Source of the DNA: Candidatus Thorarchaeota archaeon
GTDB lineage: Archaea > Asgardarchaeota > Thorarchaeia > Thorarchaeales > Thorarchaeaceae
Reading direction: 5' to 3'
Assembly: GCA_011365025.1 (NCBI GenBank)
Contig: RDOF01000059.1
Coordinates: forward strand, 1-13,408
Length of the DNA: 13,408 bases
The stretch's first letter is position 1. Every line of letters starts with the position of its first letter. Of the stretch, positions 6,645 to 13,408 are shown piece by piece. The notes under the pieces are model-generated. The model ran no database searches. It was given only the letters and a program-made list of their open reading frames with translations, and was not told where the DNA came from. The position numbers and the translations under genes are program-made.

Positions 6645-7520
6645 CTAGCCCTCCAGGGTGGCAAAGATGCCTTCCGGACTGATTTTGTTAAGGTCCACTC
6701 CAAGAGAATCCGGTTCCAAGCCAATGGCTGGTCCCAGAAACTGAGGGAGACTTAGAACTGGAACTCGCTTCTCAGAGTCGAATCCATCTCCGAATTGAAC
6801 CTGAGTGAGCTGGATATCGCAGAACTCACAAGCTGTGACAACTCCATGAACTTTGGCGTCCTGCAGATTTCGAATCTTATCCCTTCCGATTTTGGTAGCG
6901 ACTTCTTCGTCCATTGCAAGCATAGGACCGCCACAGCACCGAGTCTTTCCAACATAGTCGACAGCGGTGGCCCCTGCGAGTTCCACTATTCTATCAATGA
7001 TTGTAGGATTCTCGGGGTCGTCAACACGCACTATTTCATATGGTCTTGTGACATGACAACCATAATGGGCGGCAAGTCTGAGGTCCTTTGAATAGGGCTT
7101 GACGATAGCAGCACTTATTGCATCGTATCCAATGTCTTCGTGAAAAACCTGAAGAAGATGCTTCACTTGCACTTTTCCTGTATATTCGAGACCCTCATCC
7201 TTAAGAATATCATTAACTTCGGCCTTGAGTTTCCTGTCATGGTCAAGTTCATGCTTTACGGTCTTTATCGAGCCCGAGCAAGCTCCGCAAATTGCAAGGA
7301 GATCAAGATTCGCCTTTTCTGCTAGCGCAAGGAGGCGTCCACTCATTGCCGCAAAAGCATGTCGGCTCACCGATTCAACATATTGCGCCCCGCAGCAATT
7401 GGCATCCTTCATGACTTTGATACGCACTCCCAATTTCTCAAGAACTGCAATGACCGATGCTTCGTAGGACGGGAGCCGAACAGGCGTTGTACATCCCGTG
7501 TACAGTATGAATTCTTTCAC
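6645..7520 (-). CDS. hdrB: Heterodisulfide reductase subunit B
   Basis: This 291-residue protein has two complete CCG domains, which bind the non-cubane [4Fe-4S] clusters that cleave the disulfide substrate. The first set is C10, C42-C43, C78, C81 and the second is C155, C195-C196, C231, C234. Both match the C-x31-39-CC-x34-36-C-x-x-C spacing expected for HdrB. It should receive electrons from HdrC, whose gene is directly upstream. The start is GTG at 7520, overlapping the hdrC stop as GTGA, with GGAGG nine bases upstream. In methanogens the substrate is CoM-S-S-CoB. Nothing in this window shows that this organism makes those thiols, so the physiological substrate is open. Confidence 0.95.
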   Translation of the reverse strand: MKEFILYTGCTTPVRLPSYEASVIAVLEKLGVRIKVMKDANCCGAQYVESVSRHAFAAMSGRLLALAEKANLDLLAICGACSGSIKTVKHELDHDRKLKAEVNDILKDEGLEYTGKVQVKHLLQVFHEDIGYDAISAAIVKPYSKDLRLAAHYGCHVTRPYEIVRVDDPENPTIIDRIVELAGATAVDYVGKTRCCGGPMLAMDEEVATKIGRDKIRNLQDAKVHGVVTACEFCDIQLTQVQFGDGFDSEKRVPVLSLPQFLGPAIGLEPDSLGVDLNKISPEGIFATLEG

Positions 7521-8044
7521 TTCGATTTGCCTCCTTTGTTGAAGTACTTCTCCTTGACTTTGTTTACGAATTCTTCATTCCAGCCAAGATCAGGGTCGAG
7601 CCCAAGATCCTCACGTTCTTCCTCCTCAAAGTCGGAATAGGAATCCTTCAAAAGCCAACCGTCTTCGAGGACTTTGTCCACCGTCTTTCGGAACACATTG
7701 GGAATTCGTCCTTCTCTTGCGCCGATTTCTCGAACCGCATGGAATATCTCGGCAAGGCTCACTCCCTCTTGGCAGCGTTCTTCGCACAACCTACAGGTCA
7801 TGCAAAGCCATGGGAGTTCGCTGTCCAGTACCTCATCACGTTTTCCAAGCAGTATCTTCTGCACAATCCTTCTTGGGCGGTATTTGTCATCATAGCTGGC
7901 AACCATGCAACTTGCTGTGCAAATTCCACATTGGATACACTTGTTGATGTCTTGGCCACCTGGCTCGCGAGCTATCTCTTGCGAGAAGCCAGAAGATGGA
8001 TGATGTGGCTCGTCATTTTGGGGCCCTTCATTTGTTTTGCTCAT
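7517..8044 (-). CDS. hdrC: Heterodisulfide reductase subunit C
   Basis: This 175-residue iron-sulfur protein has two [4Fe-4S] motifs: CIQCGICTASC (C36, C39, C42, with C46) and CMTCRLCEERC (C81, C84, C87, with C91). This is the usual HdrC arrangement, passing electrons from the HdrA flavin to HdrB. The N-terminal 30 residues are polar and not conserved-looking, and the C terminus is a charged tail (SDFEEEEREDLGLDPDLGW followed by a Lys-rich end). There is no membrane segment, so it is the soluble HdrC type and not HdrE-associated. The start ATG at 8044 follows the upstream hdrA stop by 17 bases, with a purine-rich GAGGAGA stretch before it. The stop overlaps hdrB. Confidence 0.94.
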   Translation of the reverse strand: MSKTNEGPQNDEPHHPSSGFSQEIAREPGGQDINKCIQCGICTASCMVASYDDKYRPRRIVQKILLGKRDEVLDSELPWLCMTCRLCEERCQEGVSLAEIFHAVREIGAREGRIPNVFRKTVDKVLEDGWLLKDSYSDFEEEEREDLGLDPDLGWNEEFVNKVKEKYFNKGGKSK

Positions 8045-8061
8045 ATCTCCTCAAACTCTCC

Positions 8062-10827
8062 TCATGGCGTTTGTTTCTTTTCTTCCATTCTTGACAGAAT
8101 AATCGAAGCGCGCATGGCTGCGGCGCTCCCCGCTGAAACGCTGTCGGGAATGTCTTTGGGACTATCCGCGCAGCCACAGACGAAAACACCGTCCACCTTT
8201 GTATCAACTGGAGTCAATACTGCATCGGCCACATCGACGTAACCATCGACCGAGAGATCCATTCCCAATTCGACAGCTATATCGTCCAGCCCCTCAGGAG
8301 GCTGGATTCCCGGGCTAATGACAATCAGGTCGTGCTTGATATCCTGCAGCTCACCGGTCTCGGTGTTCTCCACTCGGACGGTGAGGTCACCAGTCTTCTT
8401 CTCTTCCATAACCTCGGCGACTCTTCCTCGCATGAAGTTGACTCCGAAACGGGTTCTTGCCATCTCATAAAACTCCTCGAAGCCCTTTCCGAAAGCACGA
8501 ATATCAGCATAGTAAATACTGACATCGGATTCAGGATGATGTTCTTTGGCCATTACTGCGTTTTTGATGCCATACATACAACATACACGAGAGCAGTAGG
8601 GTACATCTTTGCTCACATCACGAGCACCAACGCACTGGATGAAGCCAATTGACTGAGGCACCTTTCCATCACTTAGTCGAATCAGATGTCCAGCGGTTGG
8701 CCCTGCGGCATTGATGAGCCGTTCATATTCCATTGCATGAATGACATTCGGGTACTTCCCGTAGCCGTATTGTGGATATCTCTCAACATCGAAAAGCTTG
8801 TAGCCAGTAGCCAAGACAATCGCTCCAACATGAAGTTCAACAGTGGTATCCGTCATACTGTGATCTATGGCCTCTCGGGTACAAGCGTCCACACAATTCC
8901 CACATTCGCAGCACACTGCACATCCAAGGCACCGCTCAGCCTCCACTCTTGCGACATCTTCAGTGAAGCCAAGCTCGACTTCGGAAAAGGTTCCAATTCT
9001 CGAGGATAGCCCTGCCTTGGACATATTGGCGCGAGGCGCAATCGCAATGCCAGATTTGTCGACTTCATACGATTGAACTCGGTGGCGTTCGATGACCCTT
9101 TCATCCACTTCTAGTTCGCCGCTCAGGTACTTGTCAATGGATGTTGCCGCATTTTTCCCTTGGCCCACGGCCTTAACAACAGTAAGAGGCCCTGAAACGA
9201 CATCGCCACCTGCAAAGACGCCTGTCATGTTTGTTGCCATTGTTACTGGATTGGCTTTAACAGTGGCCCACTCCGTGCAGTCCAAGTCCTTTTGGACTCC
9301 TAGAGGATCTGCTTTCTGGCCCACCGCAGTGATTATGGTATCTATGGCCATCGCAAAGTCAGAGTCAATAATTGGAATTGGTCGTCTTCGTCCGGAGTGG
9401 TCTGGTTCACCAAGTCGCATTTTCACGCATCTAATGCCGTTCACTTCACCCTTCGAAGAAAGAATCTCAACGGGATTTGTAAGAAGCATGAACTTAATTC
9501 CTTCTTTCTTCGCGTCTTCTACCTCACTGGGTATAGCTGGAAGCTCGATGTTGGACCTCCGGTAGATTATCGTCACTTCCCTGGCACCAAGACGCATTGC
9601 AACTCTTGCTGAGTCAATTGCTGCGTCACCGCCGCCTATTACAGCGACTCGCTCACCAATCTTGACTTCCTCACCCTTGCATACAGATTCAAGGAAGTCA
9701 ATTGAATTAATAACACCCTTTGACTCCTCTTCGGCAACTCCAAGATTCGATGGGACAGCCGCACCGGTTCCTACAAAGACAGCTTCAAAGCCTTGATCAA
9801 ACAGACTTTGAATATCCTTTATTGGAGTGTTGACCTTAATCTTCACACCCATTTCTGTTATGCGCAGAATCTCCTCATCTAAGATGTCTCTGGGCAGTCG
9901 ATATTCTGGAATAGCATATCTCAAGAGACCGCCAGGCTCTGGCTTGGCCTCAAAGACCGTTACAGGATAGCCCTTGCGCACCAGATGATAGGCACAGCTT
10001 AAACCAGCAGGACCGGCTCCCACTACAGCAACTTTCTCCTTTCTCTTGTCTACTAGAGAAACAACAGGCTCTGCAACGCCTTCCGACCGTTCCCAGTCTG
10101 CAAGAAACCTGTGCAGGTTACGAATGCTTATGCTCTCATCAAGCATTCCACGCTCACACTCGCCTTCACAGAAGCTGATACATACTCTTCCTAACACACC
10201 CGGAAAAGGAATTGCATCACGCACTATCTCAAGGGCCTTGGCATAATCGCCAGCCTTCATCATGGTAATGAAGCCCTGTGCATTAACGTGGGCGGGGCAG
10301 GTTGCTCTACACGCGGGTTCCCCAAGCTTATTCACAGTATACACGTTTGGAGTTGCTTGCGGAAATGGCGCATAGATGGCCTTTCTAAATCCTAAGCCCT
10401 GGTCAAATTCGTTAGGAACTTCAACAGGGCAGACAGGCACACAATCCCCACAGCCGCTGCACTTGTCTTCATCGACATAGCGTGCATGTCTTCTTACTTT
10501 GACTCGGAAGTCACCTTGCTCCCCACTCACCGATCGCACTTCAGAATAGGAAAGGAGTTCGATATTAGGATGGCGAGAAACTTCGCTTAGACGTGGAGTC
10601 AGTATACATGCACTACAGTCCAATGTAGGGAATGTCTTGTCAATCATTGCCATTCGGCCGCCAATGCTTGGAGATCTCTCCAGCAAGTACACCTTGTAGC
10701 CTTGGCTAGCTATATCCAAGGCTGCTTGCATTCCCGCGACTCCTCCGCCAACCACAAGGGCGCCGGGTTCTTTCGGTTCATGCTTGATGGCAGCAGCCGA
10801 TTGCTCTGGAGCTTGTTCAGTTGTCAT
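8062..10827 (-). CDS. hdrA: HdrA flavoprotein with an inserted NfnB/GltD-like NAD(P)H oxidoreductase module
   Basis: This 921-residue fusion begins like the short HdrA of the same operon: FAD motif ALVVGGGVAGMQ (residues 23-34), the C71/C74 loop, and the first ferredoxin motif (C123, C126, C129, C133). Just after PNVYTV the HdrA sequence breaks off. A full NfnB/GltD-type module of roughly 450 residues follows: EPACRATCPAHVNAQGF (C173, C177), GRVCISFCEGECERG, an FAD Rossmann motif (VAVVGAGPAGLSCAYHL), PGGLLRYAIPEYRLP, an NAD(P)H-site motif (VIGGGDAAIDSARVAMRLGA) and TGVFAGGDVVSGPLTVVKAV. A Cys-rich joint (RCLGCAVCCECGNCVDAC, near 630-650) closes the ferredoxin, and the HdrA half resumes to its normal end. 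The protein thus has two predicted FADs, an NAD(P)H site and several [4Fe-4S] clusters. The ATG at 10827 is chosen because GGAGG lies seven bases upstream; the 40 extra codons of the longer frame to 10947 have no HdrA character. It is the first gene of the operon. Confidence 0.92.
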   Translation of the reverse strand: MTTEQAPEQSAAAIKHEPKEPGALVVGGGVAGMQAALDIASQGYKVYLLERSPSIGGRMAMIDKTFPTLDCSACILTPRLSEVSRHPNIELLSYSEVRSVSGEQGDFRVKVRRHARYVDEDKCSGCGDCVPVCPVEVPNEFDQGLGFRKAIYAPFPQATPNVYTVNKLGEPACRATCPAHVNAQGFITMMKAGDYAKALEIVRDAIPFPGVLGRVCISFCEGECERGMLDESISIRNLHRFLADWERSEGVAEPVVSLVDKRKEKVAVVGAGPAGLSCAYHLVRKGYPVTVFEAKPEPGGLLRYAIPEYRLPRDILDEEILRITEMGVKIKVNTPIKDIQSLFDQGFEAVFVGTGAAVPSNLGVAEEESKGVINSIDFLESVCKGEEVKIGERVAVIGGGDAAIDSARVAMRLGAREVTIIYRRSNIELPAIPSEVEDAKKEGIKFMLLTNPVEILSSKGEVNGIRCVKMRLGEPDHSGRRRPIPIIDSDFAMAIDTIITAVGQKADPLGVQKDLDCTEWATVKANPVTMATNMTGVFAGGDVVSGPLTVVKAVGQGKNAATSIDKYLSGELEVDERVIERHRVQSYEVDKSGIAIAPRANMSKAGLSSRIGTFSEVELGFTEDVARVEAERCLGCAVCCECGNCVDACTREAIDHSMTDTTVELHVGAIVLATGYKLFDVERYPQYGYGKYPNVIHAMEYERLINAAGPTAGHLIRLSDGKVPQSIGFIQCVGARDVSKDVPYCSRVCCMYGIKNAVMAKEHHPESDVSIYYADIRAFGKGFEEFYEMARTRFGVNFMRGRVAEVMEEKKTGDLTVRVENTETGELQDIKHDLIVISPGIQPPEGLDDIAVELGMDLSVDGYVDVADAVLTPVDTKVDGVFVCGCADSPKDIPDSVSAGSAAAMRASIILSRMEEKKQTP

Positions 10828-10834
10828 GGCATTG

Positions 10835-10839
10835 CCTCC
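10835..10839 (-). promoter_or_regulatory. Ribosome binding site fixing the start of the fused hdrA
   Basis: GGAGG on the - strand lies seven bases before ATG at 10827-10825. It argues against the upstream in-frame ATG at 10947, which would add 40 residues unlike any HdrA. Confidence 0.75.
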
Positions 10840-10913
10840 GTAGACGGGGTCAAATATGTACGTAAAGTGTCTTGATACAGACCGTTTGAAGCTATCTGTC
10901 CCAATCAAATCCA

Positions 10914-10922
10914 CGATAAAAG
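10914..10922 (-). promoter_or_regulatory. Candidate TATA box of the hdr-mvh operon
   Basis: CTTTTATCG on the - strand is the most TATA-like element upstream of the first operon gene. A start site about 25 bases downstream would give a leader of roughly 65 bases, consistent with the ribosome binding site seen. It lies just downstream of the three-half-site repeat. The match is only moderate, and the T-rich sequence near 10955-10968 is an alternative. Confidence 0.3.
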
Positions 10923-10948
10923 AGTTGCCGATTCTAACATGAGCCATT

Positions 10949-10979
10949 GAAACTTCAAATAAGTTTCGATTTGAAACTT
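10949..10979. repeat. Operator-like array of three 7-bp half-sites
   Basis: GAAACTT (10949-10955), its complement AAGTTTC (10961-10967) and GAAACTT again (10973-10979) are separated by exactly five bases each, giving a period of 12. Neighbouring copies form perfect 7-bp inverted repeats. The array lies about 120-150 bases upstream of the hdrA start, just upstream of the best TATA candidate, where a transcription factor could bind. This is symmetry seen directly in the sequence; the regulator is unknown. Confidence 0.55.
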
Positions 10980-11080
10980 ACATTTCTCGGATTTCTACTG
11001 ATATCGAACATTTCCGGCCCAGATTCTGATAGCGACCCTTTTCGAGGAAAGTAAACTATTTTGAATCTGTGCAAAATGGA

Positions 11081-12211
11081 TTATGCAATCTTCCGAATTA
11101 GCTCATCAAGTCGGTCAAGACCGGTTTGCAGTTTTTCGGAATCGTAACCAAATCCGAACCTCAGATGCATAGGCATTCCAAAGTGCTCCCCGGGAACAAG
11201 AAGGACGCTCTTCTCATGAAGCAACCGTTCTGTTAGCTCTTTAGAGCTAATTGGCAGAGAATGTTTCGGGAAGCAGATTGCAGCTGCTTTTGGCGGAATA
11301 TAACTGAAAATCTGAGCCCTGTCATCAAACCAAGACTTGAGTTGGCGCCAATGCGCACCAACGATTCCTCGAGTGCGTCCAAGAATCCATTTTCGCATCT
11401 CAGGTTCAAGGGCATACTGTGCAAGCCTGTCACTCAGTTTTGTTGGACATATCGTTGTGTAGTCAGAGTAAGCCCAAAGCGTGTGAGCAAACTCCTTGTC
11501 GGTGGATGCAATCCAGCCCAGTCTCAGTCCTGGTAGGCCATAGGCTTTTGAAAGGCTATTTGTGATGAGCACTTTCTCGTATTGACCGAATAGAGACTCG
11601 GTTGTAGTGCTGTGTTGTTCAGCCCCTTGGTAGATCTCGTCAGAGAGAATCCAAGCACCAGCATCTTCTGCGACCTCTATGATGGCCCTAACGTGTGACT
11701 TGTCCAGAATGGAACCAGTGGGATTATTTGGGTTGCAAATAGCGATTGCAGCTGTCTTGCCGGAGACAACCTCTTTCAATCCCTCAATATCCGGGACCCA
11801 TCCGCTCAGCTCCTGTCTAAGGTGAAGCGGGCGGACCGTTCCATTCAAAGCCCGAACGATTCCATGGATTTGCATGTAGTTCGGGAGCATTACGACAAAT
11901 TCTGTCCTTTCGGGTTGTTCATGCATGAGAGCCCAAGTGCATAGGTAGTTGGCTTCAGCGCCTCCATTTGTTGCCAGAATATTTTCAGGAGACGCGCCAC
12001 TGTAGAGACCAGCTATCAATGTCCGCAATTCCCTGCTGCCGTTCGTTTGCACGTAGCCAAGGCGCGTGTCCAATAATGCCTCCAGTTCGAGAGAATCCTT
12101 GACAAGCTCTCTAATGCTTAATGGTTGAACGCCGCTCTCAGTGAGATTGATCTCGACAACGTGCTCCCACTCAGACTGATTTCGTTCGAGTTCAAACGGC
12201 TCCAGCTTCAT
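11081..12211 (-). CDS. PLP-dependent class I/II aminotransferase
   Basis: This 376-residue fold-type I aminotransferase has the expected residues: CNPNNPTG with the cofactor-binding Asn, SDEIYQG with Asp and Tyr contacting PLP, and NSLSKAYGLPGLRLGW with the Schiff-base Lys (residue 222 from this start) and a phosphate-binding Arg. LRFGFG near the C terminus holds the probable substrate-carboxylate Arg. The start ATG at 12211 is preferred because MKLEPFELER matches how this group of proteins usually begins; a GTG three codons earlier (12220) is possible. No clear ribosome binding site precedes either, so the mRNA may be leaderless or coupled to the upstream gene. It lies about 54 bases after the PEPCK gene. 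The substrate amino acid cannot be told from the sequence. Confidence 0.88.
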   Translation of the reverse strand: MKLEPFELERNQSEWEHVVEINLTESGVQPLSIRELVKDSLELEALLDTRLGYVQTNGSRELRTLIAGLYSGASPENILATNGGAEANYLCTWALMHEQPERTEFVVMLPNYMQIHGIVRALNGTVRPLHLRQELSGWVPDIEGLKEVVSGKTAAIAICNPNNPTGSILDKSHVRAIIEVAEDAGAWILSDEIYQGAEQHSTTTESLFGQYEKVLITNSLSKAYGLPGLRLGWIASTDKEFAHTLWAYSDYTTICPTKLSDRLAQYALEPEMRKWILGRTRGIVGAHWRQLKSWFDDRAQIFSYIPPKAAAICFPKHSLPISSKELTERLLHEKSVLLVPGEHFGMPMHLRFGFGYDSEKLQTGLDRLDELIRKIA

Positions 12212-12242
12212 AACTGTCACACAGGGGGGGATTGTTGGCAGT

Positions 12243-12260
12243 AGGATAAGAGTGTATCCT
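12243..12260. repeat. Perfect 6-bp inverted repeat between PEPCK and the aminotransferase
   Basis: AGGATA and TATCCT flank six bases (AGAGTG on the + strand) and lie five bases past the PEPCK stop. An alternative overlapping stem (AAGAG/CTCTT on the - strand) uses nearly the same bases. No T tract follows, so a classical terminator is not well supported. It may be an mRNA processing hairpin or part of the aminotransferase promoter. Confidence 0.35.
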
Positions 12261-12265
12261 CTTGC

Positions 12266-13408
12266 TCAGCAAGGTCGACTAAAGGCAGAGGGAGATATGT
12301 GGTTTCCATGACGGCTTTGTGTTTCAACGAGCCGCTCCTTCTGCTCTTCCAGTACACTCAGAACCTTCTTTGAAGCTTCATCTTCACATCCGGCAAACTC
12401 TTGCTCAATTCGCTCAATCTTCGCAAGAAACGCAGGGATGCGAAATGCAAACTGCTCTTCATAGTTATCGTGGGAATAGCCCTTCTGCAGATGCCCCTCG
12501 AACAGCTTCTTGAGGTCCTCATAGAGCGGGATGAATCCTGCAGGAGTCTGAAGTGCACCTGCCTCACCGTGTACCCGCAGGTCCATCCATTGAAGCCACA
12601 CTCGTTTGTCACTCTTGTCAGTCAGAAATTCACCTTCTGCATTTTCCTGGAAGTAATTCACGGCGAATATCTTGGGTTGCGAAATGAGCTTCTCCCCGAA
12701 ATCAAGATGGTTCTGTACGTATTTACAGAGAGGAATCGACATGAAATCAATGTTCGAGAAGGGCTGGAATTTCCTTACTCCACTTGGACCTAGCGTTGCT
12801 GCAGTGGTATCCGATTCAAGGCTTGCGCCCATCGTGATAACACCATGAACCCAATCGAACGACTCTTGAACAGGAACCCACGTGTCTGGGTCTCTTCCTC
12901 CATAGATTATGGCCCTCACAACGACACCATTTGGGTCTTCCAACGTTTTGTCCACGTTAGGGAGACCCTCTAAACCTATTGTGTATCGTGCATTCTTGTG
13001 TGCAAGCGGAATTTCATTTCCCTGAGAGTCAACCTTTCCCTTGAACCATTCTCCGGAATAATTAATCCCAAACTTGGGCGCCTCTCTCCCATCATCCAAC
13101 CAGTATGGTAATCCATTGTTTACAAGGACATTGGAAAATATGACTGGTTCATGCGATTGCAGTACTTCCCAGATAACCGGGTCATTCCTCTCACTCACGG
13201 AACGTATTATTCCAAATATTCCTCGCTCGACATTCACTGCGTGTGCTTTCCCGTTCATCGCTCTGATGTAGGTGAGGTCATCACCCACTATGCGTCCTCC
13301 AGGGATCATCGAAGTGCTGGTCTTCCCGCAACCTGAGGGAAAGGCTCCGGTCATGTAGGTCTTCCTGCCACCGGGTCCACGGACCGCCATTAGGAACATA
13401 TGTTCTGC
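12266..13408 (-). CDS. pckG: GTP-dependent phosphoenolpyruvate carboxykinase, C-terminal part (partial)
   Basis: The frame runs off the right edge; the visible 380 residues begin AEHMFLMAV and end at TGA (12266-12268). The nucleotide-binding P-loop (TGAFPSGCGKTS) and the metal-binding motif (GRIVGDDLTYI) identify GTP-type PEPCK, which interconverts oxaloacetate and PEP for gluconeogenesis or anaplerosis. The downstream part (FAVNYF, WLQWMDLRVHGEAGALQTP, GFIPLYEDLKKLF) resembles the archaeal GTP-PEPCK form. Roughly the first 250 residues, including the PEP-binding region, lie outside the window. The final 20 residues are low in conserved features. The in-window ATG at 13399 is internal and not the start. 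Confidence 0.93.
   Translation of the reverse strand, partial: AEHMFLMAVRGPGGRKTYMTGAFPSGCGKTSTSMIPGGRIVGDDLTYIRAMNGKAHAVNVERGIFGIIRSVSERNDPVIWEVLQSHEPVIFSNVLVNNGLPYWLDDGREAPKFGINYSGEWFKGKVDSQGNEIPLAHKNARYTIGLEGLPNVDKTLEDPNGVVVRAIIYGGRDPDTWVPVQESFDWVHGVITMGASLESDTTAATLGPSGVRKFQPFSNIDFMSIPLCKYVQNHLDFGEKLISQPKIFAVNYFQENAEGEFLTDKSDKRVWLQWMDLRVHGEAGALQTPAGFIPLYEDLKKLFEGHLQKGYSHDNYEEQFAFRIPAFLAKIERIEQEFAGCEDEASKKVLSVLEEQKERLVETQSRHGNHISPSAFSRPC

Noticed and set aside
7739..8242. 167-residue open frame on the + strand
   Set aside because: Antisense shadow across hdrC and the fused hdrA; Cys motifs on the other strand show the true coding frame.
10828..10947. Longer N terminus of the fused HdrA from ATG 10947
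   Set aside because: The extra 40 residues do not resemble HdrA, the segment contains the likely promoter and leader, and a strong GGAGG precedes the ATG at 10827.
12243..12260. Inverted repeat as an intrinsic terminator of the PEPCK gene
   Set aside because: The stem is only six pairs and no T-rich tract follows, so it is listed only as a repeat.
1..13408. CRISPR arrays, insertion sequences, tRNA or rRNA genes
   Set aside because: No regularly spaced direct repeats of array size, no transposase frame or terminal inverted repeats, and no cloverleaf or rRNA motif were seen on reading both strands.

Overview
The window looks archaeal. The genes are closely packed, with overlapping ATGA, GTGA, TAATG and TGATG junctions and GGAGG/GGAGGTG ribosome binding sites. 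It carries an archaeal-type GTP-dependent PEP carboxykinase and a complete heterodisulfide reductase / F420-non-reducing hydrogenase (Hdr-Mvh) cluster. A eukaryote-like SECIS element beside a selenocysteine codon, together with moderate GC, points to an Asgard archaeon. Lokiarchaeota are reported to carry eukaryote-like SECIS elements, but base composition here suggests a higher-GC lineage such as Thorarchaeota. That placement is an inference.

Layout on the + strand. Bases 2-172 hold the 3' end of a membrane-anchored surface protein. Bases 173-380 hold no gene I can support.

Layout on the - strand, in transcription order from the right edge. GTP-PEPCK (12266 to beyond the edge) is followed by a class I/II aminotransferase (11081-12211). 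After an intergenic region with a three-half-site operator-like repeat comes one long apparent operon (10827 down to 465): an HdrA with an NfnB/GltD-like NAD(P)H oxidoreductase module inserted inside its ferredoxin domain (921 aa), HdrC, HdrB, a short HdrA (446 aa), a second HdrA with complementary domains (584 aa), MvhD, a small winged-helix-like protein, the hydrogenase small subunit MvhG, and the hydrogenase large subunit MvhA, which lacks its C-terminal nickel-ligand motif. The operon ends in a 49-residue gene normally missed by gene callers because it contains an in-frame TGA. That gene (VhuU-like) supplies the missing motif, with selenocysteine as the first residue of the C-terminal U-x-x-C. 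A stem-loop at 420-478 has the layout of a eukaryotic SECIS, and the gene's own stop codon is part of the SECIS quartet. A hairpin and pyrimidine tract then suggest a terminator.

How the genes work together (inference from families). A split [NiFeSe] hydrogenase (MvhA+VhuU+MvhG) would oxidise H2 and pass electrons through the [2Fe-2S] protein MvhD to flavin-containing HdrA subunits. These could bifurcate electrons to ferredoxin and, through HdrC and HdrB, to a disulfide-type acceptor. The NfnB/GltD insertion adds a probable NAD(P)H site to one HdrA, so the complex may also connect to the pyridine nucleotide pool. No methyl-CoM reductase or CoM/CoB biosynthesis genes are in the window, so the actual disulfide substrate is unknown.
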